Shown piece by piece: positions 44,431-55,133 of a DNA stretch of 64,000 bases. The notes beneath the pieces were generated by a model. It ran no database searches. It saw only the letters and a program-made list of their open reading frames with translations, and had not been told where the DNA came from. The stretch comes from Talaromyces rugulosus (lineage: Eukaryota; Ascomycota; Eurotiomycetes; Eurotiales; Trichocomaceae), in NCBI RefSeq assembly GCF_013368755.1, contig NC_049564.1, positions 876,001 to 940,000 on the forward strand, in the 5' to 3' direction. Position 1 is the first letter of the stretch. Each line of letters begins with the position of its first letter. The position numbers were made by a program, and so were the translations under genes.

Positions 44431-45352
44431 TGCTGTGCAGCGGAGTCCCCGGCCGGATCAGGGCTCGTGAGGACACGAAGGCGCGGGCGGAGAAGAGAGC
44501 GACGGCGATGAGGGCGGCAGAAAAAGAATGCGATCGACTTTTGTTGTGTCTCTCCCCAAGGCGACTCGAGCGCGTAAGTTGAGATTGACAACAAGGCCGC
44601 TTTTAGCGTCCGGTCGGAGGCCAAGAGAGACGGGCCGAGGGCAGGCAAACTCAAGGGCATCGATGACCACGAGAGTGAAGGATCGATCGCGTGGGAGAGA
44701 TCGCAGATAAGCCCTTGCCAGGCGGATCGGGCCTGGGGAGGGGAGGGCGAGAAGACAGCGGACGGCGACAGCGACAGGAACGGGCGACCAGAGAGGATCG
44801 GGGAAAGGAGGACGGAAATAATTATGGTGAGGTGAGGCCGGGGGGGCGAGTTCTGTGTCTGGCAACGGGGCGAGGGCTGCGGGAGCCGGGAGGGGCTAGT
44901 AATAGGCTTAGTAGGGGCGGCTGGTTGGCGCTCGCAAGGTCGCTCTCACCTTATCGCGTTGTCTGTCTGCGTGTCTGTCGGGTGGCCGTGGCGTGCTGGT
45001 CACGCAAGAACGCGGTTCCTCTCTCTGTGTCTCTCTCTCTCTCTCTCTCTTTCTCTCTTAGTTTCTCGGGGGGGGCAGTGTGACAAGGAGAGGACACGAT
45101 CAATGGACGAAGAGAGCGAGCAGAGAAGAGAGGAGAGGAGAGAAGAGAGATACTCTGTCTGAATCCGGCTCTGCGCAACTTCCCTCCCGTTCTGAAACTC
45201 ACGGTTGTCTGGGGCACGCTATCCCGCTTTCGGCCGTCACGTGGTGCGCGCTATCTTTTTCTGCGGCTTTTCCATCCCGATTTTCTGCTCCTCCTTGCAT
45301 CCGCCTTTTCTTTCACTTTTTCTCCCACAGCGTCTTTGCCACGCCTCAGACA
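44431..45352. other. Promoter and 5' UTR region with CT microsatellite
   Basis: About 920 bp between PtaB and the small gene at 45353. A (CT)n tract lies at about 45020-45058 and an AG-rich tract at 45108-45150. ORFs here follow these simple tracts and are not credible. Confidence 0.5.
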
Positions 45353-45771
45353 ATGTCTCATCTTCCGAAGCTTCAGCAAGAGATAGCGAGGCAGGAATGC
45401 AATGATGGTCTTGTGTCCAGAGCTCCGAGAGCTCCGAGTTTACTAACATGGATTGATTCACGCCGCCACAGTATTTTCACTACCAGGTAAGCAAGCAAAC
45501 TCCATTCTCTCTCGCACACAACACAACCCTTTCACAAGATGACAAACCTTTTTTACTTCTTTACTCTCTGAGTCGCCCTTGAAGAGACATTCGGACCTTC
45601 CTTTCCCGGTTGGTCTGCTACTTGCCAGTATACCTTGTCTGACTATGAATTTAATTCACCGTTGATTGTACACCATTGCATTTCACAAGTATCATTCTAA
45701 CATGAGACACTAGGTTGAGTGACATTGGCATTGCTCCGGAAGCGTCGACCGATCCGCTGGGTGTGGAATAA
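45353..45771 (+). CDS. Probable small two-exon gene, 63 aa, unknown function
   Basis: I do not recognise this protein. Exon 1 (45353-45486) starts at an ATG and ends in ACCAG before a GTAAGC donor; exon 2 (45714-45771) follows a CTAAC branch site and TAG acceptor. The 227-nt intron joins the frame without a break: LLTWIDSRRHSIFTTR runs into LSDIGIAPEASTDPLGVE and a TAA. The basic RRHS segment and the clean joined frame look protein-like rather than random. There is no signal peptide or membrane segment. Only splice signals and composition support it, so it could be a chance ORF or the 3' end of a longer transcript. Confidence 0.4.
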
Positions 45772-47457
45772 TCCGGCAGATAGAATAGAATATATGCAAA
45801 AATCAATTTCTTTTGACAATCCCATACGTCTTGGCCAAGGCTTGAATTTCTCCTATTTCGTTATTGGTACTCAAGAAGGATCACTCTATCGTAGTAGATC
45901 CACACACACTTCCGGTTTACTGTTAAGATCGTAAATTAAATACCATAGACCATTTGTGTCGCCGGAGCACTTGATAGAAAAAAAACCAGCTGTGCTAAAC
46001 AAAATAAGAGGGCGATCAGTTTAATTAGGTCTAGCGGCGGCAAAAAATCACTACAGTACTGCCCCTAGGATTCTCTATTATCACCATAGCCTTTAATTAC
46101 ATATAACTAGAGAATTAAAGCCGGTTACTGATGGCATGATTAGCAGCATGTGGAACCAATGAAGGCTGGGACACAAAGAGACCTAGGACAAGCAAATTGT
46201 CGAATTATTAGCCATTTTGTGACGGCTGAGCCTGAGGCTATCCCCAAGGGTAGGAGCGGCCTCGTGGCCGGATGGGAGGCCTCAGGCAGGAAGGGCATCA
46301 ACCCTAACCCGCGGTGCCAGATCTGGGGATAGCCTCACCCCGGGGCCATAAGGGGTCAAGCTGGTTACCTAAGCACACAAGATAAAACCTTCCCGCAGGT
46401 CCTGGTAGTTAGATTCCTTTCCCATGCTTGTTGTTTTAGAGAATCGCACCCCTAGATAGGAATCGAATATCTTTGGAAAAGGCACGTCACAATTTAACCA
46501 AAAAACACCACTTTCCTTACAACCATACTTGGTTTATCAGGAACTAAAAGGACTCAGAATAGACCGCTAGGGCGCTGGTGGATAACAAACAGAATTACTG
46601 CCAGGAGAAATGTCCTATGAGTTGCGAGGGCGAGAAATTAAATAGGATCTGGTACATAAAGGAGGCTTATTCCCCATAGCTAGACATCTATCGTTTCCTA
46701 TCAGCCATACTCAACACCTCGTTTAGGGCTACCCAGATACCCTTTCTGACAACGTGGATTTGTTTTCAGTCCAGAGGATAACCTCTTTTCCTTGACTACG
46801 TCCCTTAACTCGCAAGAATCCACCACAATCCTTCAGTTCTGCCTTCGGCTAAGTCATCTTATAATTAAAACAAGCCCTAAAAATATTGCTTTTTGCAGTG
46901 ATTTTTTTTTCAGAATTGTAAAATGGCTTGGGCAGGCACTTGATTATAAAGATTTATAGTGGATTCTTAAGAGTTGAGGGACTTGGTTCAAGAAAAGGTA
47001 CACAAAGCTTCAGCACTATCTATTTAGAACACTCCCATTTGGTTATCGGGGTGACTATGTAAAAAACGACATCTATAGCCCTAAAGACGGTTTCCCTGTT
47101 TAACTTGATGGGCGCAAAATAACCATTTTTACCACATATATTTGTAATCACCACAAGGAATAAAATTTATCAAGTTGTAGGCGTGATGTTAACTTTCATG
47201 ATTCAACCATCGCGCGGCTAGCGCTAGTGGCGGCTACTACCCAGTAGCCACGCAGGACTAAGCGCGGGTAATGACATTACGTATTGTTCGATATTCTCGT
47301 CGTTCCTTTTCTGTCAGTGTCCAACCTCCATCCCCCGCTCGCATCTCGCATCTCGCATCTCCGGATGCTCGCCTAGTCTTCGGCAGCAGCACTCTCCGGC
47401 TTCTAATTGATTGCCCGCTGTTAGAAACCCGAGAGCCGGTCTTGGCCCATCGCTGCC
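45772..47457. other. 1.7-kb gene-free, probably decayed DNA
   Basis: Stops occur in all frames. A perfect 13-bp inverted repeat flanks a GC-rich core at 46234-46336, and a short hairpin lies at 47232-47249. The stretch looks like remnants of mobile elements, but no transposase or reverse transcriptase motif could be read. The last ~200 bp must include the AAA-ATPase promoter. Confidence 0.5.
46234..46336. repeat. 13-bp perfect inverted repeat around a GC-rich core
   Basis: GAGGCTATCCCCA (46234-46246) and TGGGGATAGCCTC (46324-46336) are exact reverse complements 77 bp apart. The core is GC-rich (GAGCGGCCTCGTGGCCGG), unlike the AT-rich surroundings. It may be a small nonautonomous element or a structured RNA-like fold. 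Confidence 0.6.
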
Positions 47458-50280
47458 ATGCAAAGTACGTTGCGCCTGCCGTTGCACGCCGTCCGGTCCT
47501 GTCGTCTCGTCGCCGGTCGTCGATATGCTCTCGCCTCGTCCACGCCTTATCGGTCGTTTCATCAGTCGATTTCCTGGCGGACCAAACCTTCGTCTGACAC
47601 CAATGGCTCGTCCGGCGTCAATGGCAACAACAACACTTCCAATGAGGCCACCCCTGTCGATGTTCCCAGCCAGGGTCTAGATCCGGCGGTGACGAAACGA
47701 TCGTCGCCAAGACGAAGGAGTTATATTGAGACCATACGTAGCGGTATGAGGGATAGAAGAGTTCCGGACGAGAGACCCCCCGCAAACCCAATAGCCCTGC
47801 CACGGTGGTATCTTGATCGAAACATTGCTCTGTATCACGAACCTTACCGCGTCGAAAAACCAGACTCTCGCCTTGGGATTATTTCCAAACCCTCGACGAA
47901 AGACGATTCACAAGCTCAGTCGCAGGCCACAGGAGGGGATGACACTGACGGATCGGGTCAAGATCGCTCATGGAATCGTGGCCATCGCTATGTGCTGAGT
48001 CCTGCGGTATGGGAAAATCTACGGGGTCAGGCCAAGGCGGGTTTCATGCTTCCTCCACAAGAGTATATCAATGACCCGGCAACGGAAAATTCGCATATTC
48101 TTCTTCAGGCTCCCTTCAAAGACGGAGTTACCTTCCTGGATACAGTCGTTCACAAATTGGCTCGTGATCTGGATGCCAACCTAGTGACTCTGAATGCTCA
48201 AGATATCGCCCAATTATGCAGTGAACAAGAGAGACTACAAGGGACAGTGCCGTCGACGATCAGAAGTCTGAGTTATGAAATCTATAATGATCACGCCAAC
48301 GAGGATTGGCCCAGTGAAGGAGCAGAGAAAGATGATGAAGCCCCGGAAGAAACAAGCAGGACTTTTATTGCCCCGATCTCTTCTATACGATCACGTATAT
48401 TATCCGCCGACGGCGGTCTTCCCGACATATCGATTCCGCCTTGGCTAAAATCACTGACGGGGTCGCCTGCGGGTGACACGGCCAAACGACCAGTGCTAGA
48501 TACCATATCCACGCGGTCACTTTTAAATAAGATTGTGTCTTCGGCACTAAGGCCGCAGCCTGCGGATAGCGAGAAAGCGCCAGAGTTGCCATCGAAAGTC
48601 ATTGTTCAAATACAGGATTATGATGACCTCAAGTCTTCGCGACAAGGCTCCAAGGTTCTCGAAATGCTGCAGGAAATAATTCGGCATGCCAGACGTCGTG
48701 GTGACCAAATCCTGCTGATTGGGACACTGTCAAGAGATGAAGTTGTTACTCTGGAAGGTGCACCCCCTGCGTTGGACGACAGCAAGATGGTGTCTGTTGA
48801 AGAAGTGAAGGATTTTCCAACCTCCACAGATCCTTTCCCTCAGACCTTTTTGATCGTCCCTGCCACAGATCCGGAAACTACAAAAGGAGTATTTGATGAG
48901 GATTACAAAGCCCGCACAAGACTAATCAATATACGCCATTTACAAGACATGATTCGCACGCGCGTGAATCCCAATACAACTCCTATAGACAGCAGTATCC
49001 TCGATAGTACGTCATGGGAGCTGGATTCGGAGGCGGCAATCAAGAGTCTCGAGTCCAACTACTGGAATTTTGGACGTGTCCATGGACTCGTGACATATGC
49101 TATTGGCAGGGTCCAATCTAATGAGACATTCGGCTTGCAACATATTCAAGAAGCGTTTCAACTCGTCGATGAGAATGAGAAAGCCGGACAGAAGGTAATG
49201 GACGCCCTGGAGGGAATTTCGGAACCTGCTGAATCAAGTGGACCGCATGGCAAATCCAAGTCACCGTCAGCATTGGCACCAAAATGCAACAAGCATGAGA
49301 AGAAGCTTTTGAATGGGGTTGTCAAGGCAGACAGTATCCGAACTACATTTTCCGATGTTCATGTGCCTCCGGAGACGGTCGAGGCCATAAACTCGCTAAC
49401 GTCTTTGTCTTTGATACGACCGGAAGCCTTCTCCTACGGTGTCCTTGCAACGGATCGAATCCCTGGCATTCTGCTCTACGGCCCGCCTGGTACGGGAAAA
49501 ACACTTCTTGCAAAGGCAGTCGCGCGTGAAAGCGGGGCAACAGTTCTGGAGGTTAGTGGATCGGACATCTATGACATGTACGTGGGTGAAGGAGAGAAGA
49601 ACGTGAGGGCGATCTTTTCTCTGGCAAAGAAACTAAGCCCGTGCGTGGTCTTTATCGACGAAGCAGATGCTATGCTCGGGTCCAGAAGCCAGGGCAGGCA
49701 TCGGTCATCTCACCGAGAACTTATCAACCAGTTCCTGCGCGAATGGGACGGTATGAACGACATGTCAGCGTTCCTCATGGTTGCCACTAACCGGCCGTTT
49801 GACCTGGATGACGCGGTTCTGCGACGTCTTCCCCGGAGGCTGCTGGTAGACCTACCCACCGAAAAGGACCGCGAGGCCATTCTCCGGATCCATCTCAAAG
49901 AGGAACAGCTGGAAGCGTCGGTGAATCTTTCCGAGCTGGCGCACCAGACGCCGTTCTACTCGGGCTCTGACCTCAAGAACGTCTGCGTGGCTGCTGCTCT
50001 AGCCTGTGTTCGCGAGGAGCATGCTCAATCCATGCAGCAACAAAAAAGCGGCGAAGGCCCGCACGAATTCCCGCGGCGCGTTCTCACGAAAGCGCATTTT
50101 GAACGCGGCATCGAGGAGATCAGCGCGTCCATCAGCGAGGACATGTCGTCTCTCAATGCGATCCGCAAGTTTGACGAGAAGTACGGCGACCGCAAAGGGC
50201 GGCGCAAGAGGAGCGCGGGGTGGGGATTTACCGCCGCTGCGGAGGCGGAGTCGGGGGAAACTGGTCGCGTGCGGCCTTGA
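47458..50280 (+). CDS. Mitochondrial AAA+ ATPase
   Basis: A single exon encodes 940 aa. The N-terminus (RLPLHAVRSCRLVAGRRYAL) is Arg/Ser-rich without acids, a mitochondrial presequence. A long middle region lacks clear ATPase motifs; it may be a degenerate first module. The C-terminal AAA module has Walker A GPPGTGKT at residues 675-682, Walker B VVFIDEADAM about 731-740, the second region of homology ATNRPFDLDDAVLRRLPRR with its arginine finger, and sensor-2 FYSGSDLKNVCVAAAL. The module is of the Msp1/spastin/katanin clade, suggesting a role in membrane or matrix protein quality control. The exact gene name is not clear to me. Confidence 0.88.
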   Translation: MQSTLRLPLHAVRSCRLVAGRRYALASSTPYRSFHQSISWRTKPSSDTNGSSGVNGNNNTSNEATPVDVPSQGLDPAVTKRSSPRRRSYIETIRSGMRDRRVPDERPPANPIALPRWYLDRNIALYHEPYRVEKPDSRLGIISKPSTKDDSQAQSQATGGDDTDGSGQDRSWNRGHRYVLSPAVWENLRGQAKAGFMLPPQEYINDPATENSHILLQAPFKDGVTFLDTVVHKLARDLDANLVTLNAQDIAQLCSEQERLQGTVPSTIRSLSYEIYNDHANEDWPSEGAEKDDEAPEETSRTFIAPISSIRSRILSADGGLPDISIPPWLKSLTGSPAGDTAKRPVLDTISTRSLLNKIVSSALRPQPADSEKAPELPSKVIVQIQDYDDLKSSRQGSKVLEMLQEIIRHARRRGDQILLIGTLSRDEVVTLEGAPPALDDSKMVSVEEVKDFPTSTDPFPQTFLIVPATDPETTKGVFDEDYKARTRLINIRHLQDMIRTRVNPNTTPIDSSILDSTSWELDSEAAIKSLESNYWNFGRVHGLVTYAIGRVQSNETFGLQHIQEAFQLVDENEKAGQKVMDALEGISEPAESSGPHGKSKSPSALAPKCNKHEKKLLNGVVKADSIRTTFSDVHVPPETVEAINSLTSLSLIRPEAFSYGVLATDRIPGILLYGPPGTGKTLLAKAVARESGATVLEVSGSDIYDMYVGEGEKNVRAIFSLAKKLSPCVVFIDEADAMLGSRSQGRHRSSHRELINQFLREWDGMNDMSAFLMVATNRPFDLDDAVLRRLPRRLLVDLPTEKDREAILRIHLKEEQLEASVNLSELAHQTPFYSGSDLKNVCVAAALACVREEHAQSMQQQKSGEGPHEFPRRVLTKAHFERGIEEISASISEDMSSLNAIRKFDEKYGDRKGRRKRSAGWGFTAAAEAESGETGRVRP

Positions 50281-50671
50281 ATTATTGTATAATTGGGGAG
50301 CGCATGGCGCGTGTATTGTATTTTATCCAGCGTTGGCTGCCCAACGCCCTGTAGAGTATATCATTGAATAGAGTTCAAAGTGTTGTGCAAAAAGTTTGGC
50401 CGCATTCGGCCTGAACCAGAGCTTTGGCTCCTTCCTCCCACTGGGCGGCGCTTAAGCCCGGCCCCTCAAGCGCTCGTCATGCGACTTTGCTCCCCTCACT
50501 GCAACTCAACTCTCGTAACTCTCTTTCTATTCTATCTTGTCTCTCTTTTCTGCCCTGCTTCGCTGGCGCCATGCCTTCCAAGTGAGTGACTGCCTTTGAA
50601 TGTTGGCAAGGCACCGTCGCAGGTAATTTAAAGCCCATCCCTACTCGATCGAATACATCATCATCATATAT
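50281..50671. other. Intergenic region with possible 5' exon of the next gene
   Basis: An ATG near 50571 (M-P-S) followed by GTGAGT at about 50582 could be a tiny first exon of the Gag1-like gene. Otherwise nothing seen. Confidence 0.4.
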
Positions 50672-51910
50672 ATGCGCACAATGACCGCCGATCACCCCCC
50701 TTCGCAGAGCTCAGTCTTTGCCTCGCTACACCGCAAATCGAAAACCTCAGAACCGTCGGTCAAAGACAACCGCGACGCAGCTGTTCGCGAGGCCAAGCAG
50801 TATATCCACGACGTTGTGCGCAGCGACTGGGCCTTTGAGCCGCCTGCCACCCTGTGGTCGCCTTCGACCACCTCGCCACCGTCGTCCATCCTGTCCGCCC
50901 CGGCCACGGCGACGACTAGTAATACTAATTCGAATAATACGACTGCTGCTACTACTACCTCGTCGGAATCGAGTCAATCGCTGACAGAAGTACCAGCTTC
51001 TGACGTCGTCGAATGGCGGTTGCGCGAGTACGGCAGCTCGGGCTCGGAATTCGACACCGACACTGGTCCCGCCACCACGAAGCCGGGGCCTACTGAGAAG
51101 AGCCCGTATCGGTTTGAGAGTCCGGATGCTATACATGAAAGCCTCGCTGAGCGGAGGCGGACACGGCGCGCGGCTTTGGAAGAGGAAGCCCAGTGGAATC
51201 CTGGGTTGCGCTTCTTTTTGGAAAGGCGTGATGCGTGGACGGGGTCCAAGAAGAGGAAAGCTATATCAGACCATGCTGCGCAGCAGCAGCACGACACAGA
51301 GCCCGACGGGCTTGCCAATGGAGAATGCTCCAGCGCTGAAACGAAGGATCAAGAAACCACGCCTCTGACGGAAATGTTGAACGATCTAAAGCTGGGGGAC
51401 AAAGACACGCAATCAAAAAATCTAAACCATTCCGACTGCTACGAATCCGACGACTCTTTAGTCCCCGTCATGAGCCCATTCATTCCAAATTCAAATTGTA
51501 TACGTTCCTCCATCACGCCCGCCATATACGCGTCCATCTACAGCAAAGTGATCCTACAGGGCCTCACTCCCACCGTACCTATCAACCTGTCCGATGTCAT
51601 AAAAGCCATAGTCGCCGGATGGAAAGCCGACGGCCAATGGCCGCCCAAAATCACAATGCCGCCCCCAGGATCAGACGTGCCCGTGCGGAAAAAGGGTCGC
51701 CCTGTAGCAAACAACGCAGACAAGGCCAGCCGAAGAGGGAGCTTCGGTGGCCATGGATCCGGCGTTGCCAACGCTGTCAAGAAGGTTCTCGGTTTCTCTC
51801 ATTTACGACGGCTGAGCCGCAGTTCAACAAACGGTGAAGCAGGCGATGCAGCATCGACGGCCACAAACGGGTTGACGGTTGAGGTTATTGAAGAGGCTGG
51901 TCATCGTTAG
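50672..51910 (+). CDS. Gag1-like clamp-domain protein (DUF4050)
   Basis: As an unspliced frame from ATG 50672 it gives 412 aa. The start region SSVFASLHRKSK and REAKQYIHDVVRSDWAFEPP is the conserved N-terminal piece, and PFIPNSNCIRSSITPAIYAS followed by ILQGLTPTVPINLSDVIKAI is the clamp domain. The tail is basic and Ser-rich (FSHLRRLSRSS). Between them lies a Ser/Thr-rich spacer. Homologous fission yeast Gag1 works with a ubiquitin ligase adaptor in TORC1 signalling. The true N-terminus may come from an upstream mini-exon at about 50571-50581 spliced to 50712 or so, which would replace MRTMTADHPP. Confidence 0.8.
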   Translation: MRTMTADHPPSQSSVFASLHRKSKTSEPSVKDNRDAAVREAKQYIHDVVRSDWAFEPPATLWSPSTTSPPSSILSAPATATTSNTNSNNTTAATTTSSESSQSLTEVPASDVVEWRLREYGSSGSEFDTDTGPATTKPGPTEKSPYRFESPDAIHESLAERRRTRRAALEEEAQWNPGLRFFLERRDAWTGSKKRKAISDHAAQQQHDTEPDGLANGECSSAETKDQETTPLTEMLNDLKLGDKDTQSKNLNHSDCYESDDSLVPVMSPFIPNSNCIRSSITPAIYASIYSKVILQGLTPTVPINLSDVIKAIVAGWKADGQWPPKITMPPPGSDVPVRKKGRPVANNADKASRRGSFGGHGSGVANAVKKVLGFSHLRRLSRSSTNGEAGDAASTATNGLTVEVIEEAGHR

Positions 51911-52435
51911 AGAGGAGATTGGTATTGTTATCGTTATTGTTTTCTTTTTTCCCTTATTTTTATCCTTAACAGCATGTTCTGTCTAGTCCCCTTGGGCGGT
52001 GGCGGGACCACGAGATCGCATTACTATCACGAAACGAGCTTATGGCACGCAATGTATAATCAGGCATATATCATGTATTAATACAAAAATTTGAGGAATC
52101 AGATCATTTGATCTTATCTCAAGCTGCAGATGTTGGGACTAGGCGATAAGATAAATCCGATGACGATTAATTACAGTACATGTAATATTTTATTGCATGC
52201 CTGGTATGTATCGACAAAGTAACAATTATTACAACCAGCAATACCATTTGAAACAAATAAATAATAGGCTAACAAAGAAAAGCGCTGGTAGTAGTAATGA
52301 CATGAAATCACCGACGGCGAGTGACAAATCCGGCTAGTCTAGCTGAGCTGAACTGATTCAGTGATTACTGACAACCTCCTTCGTATTGTACATTTCTTTC
52401 CTTTTCTTCCTTTTTTATCTTTTCAATCAAGAAAC
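51911..52435. other. Intergenic region
   Basis: 525 bp, AT-rich, with 3' UTR of the Gag1-like gene and promoter of the acetyltransferase gene. Nothing else seen. Confidence 0.5.
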
Positions 52436-53988
52436 ATGGCAGAAAGTAACAGGTTTATACACGAACAACCAGCCGGTACGCACATATTTTCTCTTCTGCT
52501 GTTGTTTACACTCGCGCTGACTCGTTATCAACTCAAGACCGGTATCAGAGGGAATTCACACTTCTCTCGCACCTTGGCTTTCAGTCCAATGTCATTGTAG
52601 CCGCCTCGTATGAAAATACCAGCAAGGATGACCTCTCCTCCAAGGCGCTCCTCTATCCGGCCCTCCGGAAAGTCGTGCAGCGCTATCCGGAGCTGGCCAT
52701 GGTTCATTTCTGCCGGCCTTCTGAAACGAAAAAAGGCCAGCATCGGCGCTGGCTGGGCTTTTTGCGCGAGATAAACCTGGATGATCATGTTAGGTTTCTC
52801 GATGTTCCGGCAGCGGCGGCTGATGGGCTAGATGATGGTCTCATCGAGCAGTATCACGATATCTGGTTTGAAGATCCGGAGAAACCGCCGTGGCTGTTTG
52901 TTGTAGTTAATGGCAAACATGCATTATTCGTGTTTGATCATATCATTACCGATGGGCGAGGAGCGACTCAGGTTCACGATAGTCTGCTCAAGGCGTTGAA
53001 TCTAGGTATGGGTCTGGATCGAGACGAGTCCCCAATTGTCCGAGTATCGCCAGACGACGTGCCTGGATTTCCTGAACCAGACCCCATCATGCGTTCCGGG
53101 ACGAGTGTTTCCATTCCCTCGGCCATTTGGATGTTTTTCATCATGATATACATCCGGCTCGTATACCGATTCACCGACGCCTTCTTCCACGACGCACACG
53201 TCCGGCCAATAAGCAAACCACTAACGTTCAGCCATCCGAATAAAGAATCCCATCTCGTCAAAACCCAAACTCGCACACTGCGTCTCAAGCCCGCAACAGT
53301 CAAGAAATGCATCGACGCATGCCGCGCGCACCAGACAACCTTTACGAGCCTCCTACACACGCTTGTCAAGGTGACCCTCGCAGCAGATTTCTATCCGACG
53401 TCGCGCTTCAGCCACTCGCAGGTTGCCCTTGACATCCGGCCGTATCTACTACCGCATGCGCGCGCGCAGACCATGAGCACGGCGGTCTCGATTGTTTCGA
53501 GTTTTGACTGGCTTGCGCGGTTTCGAGAGGCGGGCACTGCGACTGCTGCTGCCAATGCAGACCTCCTAATATGGGACATTGCGCGCGAACATCGAGCGCA
53601 CGTCGTCAAGGATCTTAACCACACCCATTTATGGCGCAAGGCATGGCTAGCCGTTTCACTACTCGGCGAGGACGAGGAAGATTACATATCGCAGTTTTTG
53701 CCAGGCTACAAAAATTCCCAGCAAAACTGTTTTTCCGTATCCAACTTGGGCGCTTTTGCTCCTAGCCACCACCACCACAGTCCTCTGGACGGGTGGACGA
53801 TTTCGAATATGGAGTTTTCGGCGGGTGCGATCAAGGCTGGATACGGGGTGAATCTGACGTTTGATGTTGCTGGTGTTGCGGGTGGTGATACTGTGATTCA
53901 TGTCAGTGCTGAAGAAGGGAGTTTGAGGGATGGGTTTGTTAGTTCGCTGCTGGAGCGCATTCAAAAGAGGCTGGAGGCGATTATTTAG
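52436..53988 (+). CDS. Alcohol acetyltransferase-like (AATase/condensation fold) enzyme
   Basis: Exons 52436-52475 and 52538-53988 join over a 62-nt intron with GCTGAC branch site to 496 aa. The active-site motif HIITDGRG matches HxxxDG of the BAHD/condensation superfamily, with F-V-F-D before it. The second half has FTSLLHTLVKVTLAADFYPT and the structural motif SQVALDIRPYLLP, then FSVSNLGAF near the C-terminus, which is the AATase (Atf1-like) pattern. A hydrophobic segment (IPSAIWMFFIMIYIRLVYRF) suggests membrane association. The likely reaction is acetyl-CoA-dependent ester formation; the acceptor is unknown. Confidence 0.85.
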
Positions 53989-55133
53989 TTTACGACAAAT
54001 ATATATTTAGATGAACATTGAATTTGGGGTTACAGTACAGTTAGTTTGTACATCAACTGCATATTCGTGTACAATATGTATTTAGTCGAAATAACAAGAT
54101 GTAAATATCAATACAGAACCCTTGTATAAGCCAATAAGCATCCATCTATATACTTCAAACCGTTTCAAAAATGCACCTTAATCTAGATCAATACAAAATA
54201 CGCACATACTGCCATACATGTAATAATTACATTGTACGCGGGTGATGTATTAATAGCTTAAATTTTATTAATATAAGGTTTAGATGTAAGGAGACCATGC
54301 CTGGTCCATGCATTATGCAGTGTCAATCTTACCCGTATTTAACCAGAAGAGTGGTAGTACTACGTAGTTTGTTTAATAATACTACTGCATATACGAAGGT
54401 ATATTACGGATAGTTTGCATGATTAGTGATTCGGAGTGATTACGTGGGAGTATCCCAAGTGATAATTGTTTTATTATTGGTGTAACTAAATATGTAACCT
54501 ATATGTATGTAATCGACGTATACTATGTATTCGAGTATTATTGAAAAAGTGGATGAAAGAAACTTAAGGTTGTCTTGTTTGTAATACTACTATTATTTGA
54601 AATTGTTTACAGCGAAATTAAGCTTTTTGAAAGCACGTTGTCTAAACCTTTGACACTTTTTCCCACATTTCTTACATACAATGTAAAAATAGCAATATAT
54701 TAATTAATTATTCATGCGGTTAATATCAACATTTGATTACGATAGCAATTCATTTTTTGGTTTTCAATAATATAGGTGCCCCGTACATACGAGCTACAAA
54801 TTGACTGGATCGCCCGGAACCATGACTCTCTGAAAACCTAATTCAAATTACACGCGAATCAAATACTAGAATACGAGAACGCGAGAAATGCTAGTTCAAA
54901 TTGCGTCGCGATAAGAATACATGCAAGCATTTGTTACCTGTCAAATACGAAAACAACGGATAAAAACACGGCCGTAAAAAATACCAAGTGAAATTTCCAC
55001 TAACACACATCCCAGTCCTGTTTCTCCATGTACACCATAAAACCATAAAAAATAATATACCCTCAAGAACGAAAAACGAAAAGAAGAAAATAAAATGGCA
55101 AAACTCAAGTTGTGGAAAAAGTAATCGCCATGT
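53989..55133. other. 1.1-kb AT-rich gene-free region
   Basis: This convergent region between the acetyltransferase and DUF3237 genes is AT-rich, with repeated TACGTA/ATACTACT words. Nothing codes on inspection. Confidence 0.5.

Noticed and set aside
45000..45217. ORFs over the CT/AG tracts
   Set aside because: Their sequence is set by simple dinucleotide repeats (Leu-Ser or Arg-Glu runs).
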